From an uncultured Clostridium sp. (lineage in GTDB: Bacteria > Bacillota > Clostridia > TANB77 > CAG-508): a stretch of 34,731 bases of DNA. The notes under the pieces were generated by a model, which saw nothing but the letters and a program-made list of their open reading frames with translations, did not search any database and was not told the origin of the DNA. The stretch is from positions 1 through 34,731 of the forward strand of contig CAKNJL010000016.1 of assembly GCA_930982035.1 (NCBI GenBank), read 5' to 3'. This document shows, one piece after another, positions 32,101-34,731 of this stretch; position 1 is the stretch's first letter; every line of letters starts with the position of its first letter. A program made the translations under genes and the position numbers.

Positions 32101-34672
32101 ATATTTGATAAAAGTAAATAAAGAAAATCGTTTGCCAACAGTGTGGTCACATATCATGGCAAATGAGAAGTTTGGAACAATTGTGACAGAAAATATGGGA
32201 GGATATAGTTGGTATAAAAATAGTAGATTAAATAGAATAACAAGTTGGAATAACAACCCAAGCTATGATATTCCATCAGAAATCATTTATATTAAAGACA
32301 TGGAGACTAAAAAAGCATGGTCTTTAGGCTTAAATCCAATGCCAGATAATAGAAATTATAATATAATATATGGATTTGGATATTGTAAATATATTCATAA
32401 TAATTTAGGAATAGAACAAGAATTAGAGATGTTTGTACCAAGAGAAGACAGTTGTAAAATAGGAATATTAAATTTAAAAAACAAAACACCTAATAGAAAA
32501 AATCTAAAACTATATTATTATATCAAACCAGTAATTGGAGAAGATGAAATAAAAACAGAAGAAAATATAAATATCAAATTTGATAGAAACAGTAATATTA
32601 TAACAGCAAGCAATTTATATGTAAGTGAAATTGATAATACAAAAATATATGTTTCTTCAAGTGAAAAAATAAGAAGTTATACAGGAGACAAAAAATTCTT
32701 CCTAGGAAAAAACGGATTATCAAACCCAGATGGAATCAAAAAAATCAGACTAAATAATAGTAATTCAATAGGAAGAAATTCATGTATTGTATTTGAAATA
32801 GAAGTAGAAATAGAAAGTTTTTCTAATAAAGAAATAACATTTATTTTAGGAGCAGAAGAAAATATAATTGATTGTAAAAACATTTCATATAAATATAGTA
32901 AAATACAAAATTGTAGGCAAGAATTAGATAGAGTAAAAAATTATTGGAAAGAGTTACTAGGAAAATTACAAGTATATACACCATTGGAATCAACAAATAT
33001 ATTATTAAACGGATGGTGTTTATATCAAACTTTAGAAAGTAGACTTTTGGGAAGAAGTGGATATTATCAATCAGGAGGAGCATTTGGATTTAGAGACCAA
33101 TTACAAGATACTATAGCATTAAAATACATTTCACCAGAATTTCTAAAAAATCAAATTATAAAACACAGTAAACATCAATTTGAAGAAGGAGATGTAGAAC
33201 ATTGGTGGCATGACGAAACAAATAGAGGAATAAGAACAAGATTTTCAGATGATTTATTATGGTTACCATATTTAGTCTTAGAATATATTAGATTTACCGG
33301 AGATTATAGCATTTTAGATATTGAAACTCCATATTTAAAAGGTGCAATATTAGAAGAAGGAATAGACGAAAGATATGATAAATATTTAGATGGAGAAAAA
33401 CAAGAAAGTATATATTTGCACTGTATAAGAGCAATAGAAAAAAGTTTTAACTTTGGGGAAAATGGATTGCCTAAAATTGGTAGTGGGGATTGGAATGACG
33501 GATTTAGCACAGTAGGAAATAAAGGAAAAGGAGAAAGTGTATGGCTAGGATTTTTCTTATACAAAATCTTAGATGGATTTATTGAAATATGCAAAATAAA
33601 GGAACCAAATGAAGAGCAAATTATTAGTGAACAAAATAAGATAAATCAGTCAAAAGAACATATTATAAAAAATATTGAAAATAAAAATGAAACAAATAAT
33701 TCAGAAATATCAGTAGAAATAAATCAATTAAATAGTAATCAAGAAAACAGTTTAAATAGAAAAGTGCAAGAAAATAATCTAATAAATAATAGTAAAGATA
33801 AAGAAAGTAAAGAGAAAATTAATCAAAAAGAGGTAAAAAATAGGATAGAAAGATTTAAAGAAATAAAAATGCAGTTAAAAAAAGCACTAAATACAAAAGG
33901 TTGGGATGGCAGATGGTATAAAAGAGCATTTATGGATGATGGAAATGTATTAGGAAGTATGCAAAACGATGAATGTAGAATAGACAGTATTGCACAAAGT
34001 TGGAGTGTTATATCAAATGCAGGAGACAATGATAAAAAATATATATCTATGGAAAGCTTAGAAAATCACCTAGTAGACAGAGAAAATGGTATAATCAAAT
34101 TGTTAGACCCACCATTTGAAAAAGGAAAACTAGAGCCAGGATATATAAAATCATATTTACCAGGAGTTAGAGAAAATGGAGGACAATACACTCATGCAAG
34201 TTGTTGGGCAATTATAGCAGAAGCATTATTAGGATTTGGTGATAAATCATTAGAATTATATAGAATGATTAACCCAATTGAACATTCAAGAACAAAAGAC
34301 GCAAGTAGTAAATATAAAGTAGAACCTTATGTTATTGCAGCAGATATATATGGAGCAAATAATTTAGCAGGAAGAGGAGGATGGACTTGGTATACAGGGT
34401 CTAGTAGTTGGTATTATGATGCAGGAATAGAATATATATTAGGATTAAAAATAGAAAAAGAATATTTAACAATACAACCTTGCATTCCAAAAGATTGGAA
34501 AGAATATTTGATTAGATATAAGTGGAAAGAAAGTGTCTATAATATAAAAATTTTAAATCCGAATCAAAAAAATACAGGAGTAACAAGAGTATTACTAAAT
34601 GGAGAAGAAGTAGAAAATAAAATAAAATTGGATGGAAGTAACAAAATATTTAATATTGAAGTTGAAATGTAA
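26183..34672 (+). CDS. Cyclic beta-1,2-glucan synthase (NdvB/ChvB/Cgs family)
   Basis: This 2829-aa membrane enzyme has the usual length of the family. Order: an N-terminal region (1-390); two helices (about 393-447); the GT84 glycosyltransferase (about 460-860) with DADTD at 612-616 and RLSRWIRGDWQ at 757-767; further helices (about 800-835, 870-900, 936-972); and a glycoamylase-like cyclisation domain (about 990-1440, SEARQASIVAIAKKDISPKH and YMAHHQG). Two GH94-type beta-sandwich regions (from about 1463 and about 1962) and an (alpha/alpha)6 phosphorylase domain follow, with GDWNDG at 2435-2440. The family makes beta-1,2-glucan from UDP-glucose, trims it and closes the ring. A Lys/Asn/Glu-rich low-complexity insert lies at about 2470-2555. 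The start is TTG with AAGGAG ten bases upstream. No exporter gene is visible. Confidence 0.92.
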   Translation: MKTNKILKIDGTLLDKKQLESHLQKIATNHNLINKPSKDTYPIPQLLDNYETIKIVYNLLNEHVKIGISTHPAGEWLLDNFYIIEETVKQIQKELTLKKYMNFLGIANGKYKGFARIYVLAGEIVAYTDNKIEKEDLEDYLASYQTKKTLSMEEIWNIGFFLQIAIIENIREICEKIYSSQIQKVKAENIVHRLIESDKSNKENNIYNMKNIKKDILNDVKYPFIEYMSYILKRYGKKGYSYLRVLDEIIEMTGTTVQEVIKKEHFDIAVKKVSIGNSITSIKTIQRINFLEIFEKINGVEEILKQDPANVYSKMDNNTKDYYRNKIKEMSKKTKISEIYIAKKILQLAKDNENEGKKSHIGYYIIDKGIEKTYQELQYKTSKSMSNKTKQKVYVAVNLILSLALSIIISSILNVYIKNIGIYILNVLIFLIPSSEIIIQIIQYILSKIVKPKPIPKIDFSKGIDEENTCMVIIPTIIKNKEKVKELINKLEVYYIANKSKNIYFTLLGDCSESSIKEEKSDNEVIETGIKLTEELNKKYSEENNFPIFNFIYRKREWNSKEKCYLGWERKRGMITQFNEYILGHEENKFRVNTIEQYKDCIPQIKYVITLDADTDLVLNSAFELVGAMAHILNKPVIDEGKNVVIEGYGIIQPRIGINLDITYKTLFTQIFAGAGGIDSYTNAISDLYQDNFGEGIFTGKGIYDLNVFSKVLKSAIPENTVLSHDLLEGCYLRCGLATDIMLMDGYPTKYNSFMNRLSRWIRGDWQISRWLRKNVVDKKGIIANPLNCISKYKILDNLRRSLIEITAMLSLVFLLLIGRIYEFKIYPFVIISIVAVVISNILEIFNDLVLKKEGEHKQKKFSPRISGYKGIFLRILIAIGVLPYKAYVSLIAIAKTIYRKCISHKKLLEWMTSEEAEKQAKNNATSYVKQMWFNIACGVITILISLSIPSILGLILGIIWLLAPFMMWYISKERKEIKPIENLNQTEKDYLLEIGEKTWEFFKKYINKENNYLMTDNYQEGRKEKIVNRTSSTNIGLSILAIISSYDLKYSSLEDIIELLDKVLISVDSLQKWNGHLYNWYNTKTKEPLRPRYISTVDSGNFIGYLYVTKSFLENVNNRINVVRNNLNNKETITHEIEDYVFKYEEQNEIKSEMEQNNEKIVKIQNKIEEMLEIVNRIIDSTDFTHLYSEKHQIFSIGYNIEENKLTDSYYDLLASEARQASIVAIAKKDISPKHWNHLSRTLTVLDKYKGLISWSGTAFEYLMPNINIPKYKGSLLDESCNFMIMSQMKYAEHLNIPWGISETAFNLKDLHSNYQYKAFGIPWLGLKRGLADEMVVSTYGSVLAINEKPKEVIKNLKILEDYGMYSKYGFFEALDFTPERVRKGKKAEVVKTYMAHHQGLILLSINNLFNNNILQKRFAENPEIQAITILLQETMPEKAITTKEDKEKVEKLKYKDYENYVESKYTKIDEKLIRGNVISNENYMIALDQKGEGVSKYKNIYINKFKNTDDYIQGIIFNIKSIKSKNIISSSYSQNLKNENKYQISFMPDKDVQEIINGNIKAKIEITIASNEPVELRRITLENLGNEEEIVELTGYFEPILTRKEQYYAHPAFNNLFLIYKYDEKNECLIVKRKKRDLNENEFYLATTLSVNTEDTIGELEYEIEEEKFIGRGNLKIPKMVKDSLPFSKKIGLVTEPVIAMKRSVKIKKNEKVTIDFILSVEEESEKAIENLEKYKLSENVKNEFELSKARVEAESRYLNIKGKDIESYQKMLSYIIFDNSMKCIEKEKLNNQIYRQSDLWKYGISGDLPIILVKMKSVNDSECLKQVLKAYGYFRTKNVETEIVIIDEEKYSYENYVREEIETTILNNHMGYLKNISGGIFILSEEEIDKKDFELLKFISVITINCAKGNLKNNLKEKEEEYLEKYKEISEEENSNIFVEESLEDVDILKNKESLKYYNEYGGFSEDGKEYLIKVNKENRLPTVWSHIMANEKFGTIVTENMGGYSWYKNSRLNRITSWNNNPSYDIPSEIIYIKDMETKKAWSLGLNPMPDNRNYNIIYGFGYCKYIHNNLGIEQELEMFVPREDSCKIGILNLKNKTPNRKNLKLYYYIKPVIGEDEIKTEENINIKFDRNSNIITASNLYVSEIDNTKIYVSSSEKIRSYTGDKKFFLGKNGLSNPDGIKKIRLNNSNSIGRNSCIVFEIEVEIESFSNKEITFILGAEENIIDCKNISYKYSKIQNCRQELDRVKNYWKELLGKLQVYTPLESTNILLNGWCLYQTLESRLLGRSGYYQSGGAFGFRDQLQDTIALKYISPEFLKNQIIKHSKHQFEEGDVEHWWHDETNRGIRTRFSDDLLWLPYLVLEYIRFTGDYSILDIETPYLKGAILEEGIDERYDKYLDGEKQESIYLHCIRAIEKSFNFGENGLPKIGSGDWNDGFSTVGNKGKGESVWLGFFLYKILDGFIEICKIKEPNEEQIISEQNKINQSKEHIIKNIENKNETNNSEISVEINQLNSNQENSLNRKVQENNLINNSKDKESKEKINQKEVKNRIERFKEIKMQLKKALNTKGWDGRWYKRAFMDDGNVLGSMQNDECRIDSIAQSWSVISNAGDNDKKYISMESLENHLVDRENGIIKLLDPPFEKGKLEPGYIKSYLPGVRENGGQYTHASCWAIIAEALLGFGDKSLELYRMINPIEHSRTKDASSKYKVEPYVIAADIYGANNLAGRGGWTWYTGSSSWYYDAGIEYILGLKIEKEYLTIQPCIPKDWKEYLIRYKWKESVYNIKILNPNQKNTGVTRVLLNGEEVENKIKLDGSNKIFNIEVEM

Positions 34673-34678
34673 GCTATT

Positions 34679-34722
34679 GGGGACGTGTCAAAATGGACAA
34701 AAAATGGTCAAAAGGGACAGGT
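34679..34722 (+). repeat. 44-bp REP-like repeat, copy 4
   Basis: Identical to copies 1 and 2, starting six bases after the glucan synthase stop codon. Only nine more bases are in the window, so it cannot be told whether this is solo or the left end of another palindromic element. The following bases (CAATAACC) differ from copy 2 (TAATAATC). Confidence 0.9.
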
Positions 34723-34731
34723 CAATAACCA

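Overview
The window looks like chromosomal DNA from a low-GC clostridial Firmicute, probably an uncultured gut lineage. The signs are very AT-rich DNA, strong GGAGG ribosome binding sites, sigma-A type promoters (TTGACA or TTGAAA, 17 bp, TATAAT or TAAAAT), AGA-biased arginine codons, and the LL-diaminopimelate aminotransferase route to meso-DAP. No CRISPR array, rRNA, tRNA or prophage module is visible.

Layout. (1) 1-1368: GLUG-repeat surface protein whose prepilin-like N-terminus is in another frame. (2) 1540-3918: divergent genes for an orotate phosphoribosyltransferase-like protein (minus) and a tandem HD (RelA/SpoT hydrolase-like) protein (plus). (3) 4149-8581: aspS, a PIN-domain protein, a TSCPD protein and mnmA, all plus, converging on a monofunctional peptidoglycan glycosyltransferase (8623-9318, minus). 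(4) 9325-12402: an AT-rich spacer, a 677-aa protein joining a prepilin-like helix to an RCC1-type beta-propeller, and a gene remnant. (5) 12403-14542: dapF-dapL. (6) 14711-18492: two unrecognised proteins, 266 and 937 aa, separated by a palindromic element. (7) 18600-19492: a MYG1/DHH-family gene broken by two +1 frameshifts. (8) 19721-22430: HD hydrolase, ruvA and rarA. (9) 22736-23964: a small protein, two half-size TauE/SafE (TSUP) membrane proteins and a 46-aa membrane protein. (10) 24098-24619: a Cys/His/Asp-rich, probably metal-binding protein (minus). (11) 24710-25072: a 363-bp near-palindrome with two perfect 101-bp arms. (12) 25159-34672: a single-pass membrane protein and a 2829-aa cyclic beta-1,2-glucan synthase.

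Most genes are housekeeping: translation (aspS, mnmA), peptidoglycan precursor and polymer synthesis (dapF, dapL, GT51), recombination and fork repair (ruvA, rarA), and nucleotide or alarmone hydrolases. The accessory layer is made of surface proteins with a shared prepilin-like N-terminus, the glucan synthase, and palindromic repeats. A 44-bp repeat occurs four times (3943, 24710, 25029 inverted, 34679) and forms the ends of the 363-bp element.

Two patterns cut across the window. Three apparent frameshifts (positions 105, 18636, 18808) are each explained by one extra C directly before GG. At least seven genes have a short stem-loop between the promoter and the ribosome binding site. I see no single unmistakable new system. 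The best candidates for novelty are the 363-bp palindromic element with its solo repeats, the prepilin/beta-propeller surface protein, and the 266-aa/937-aa pair.
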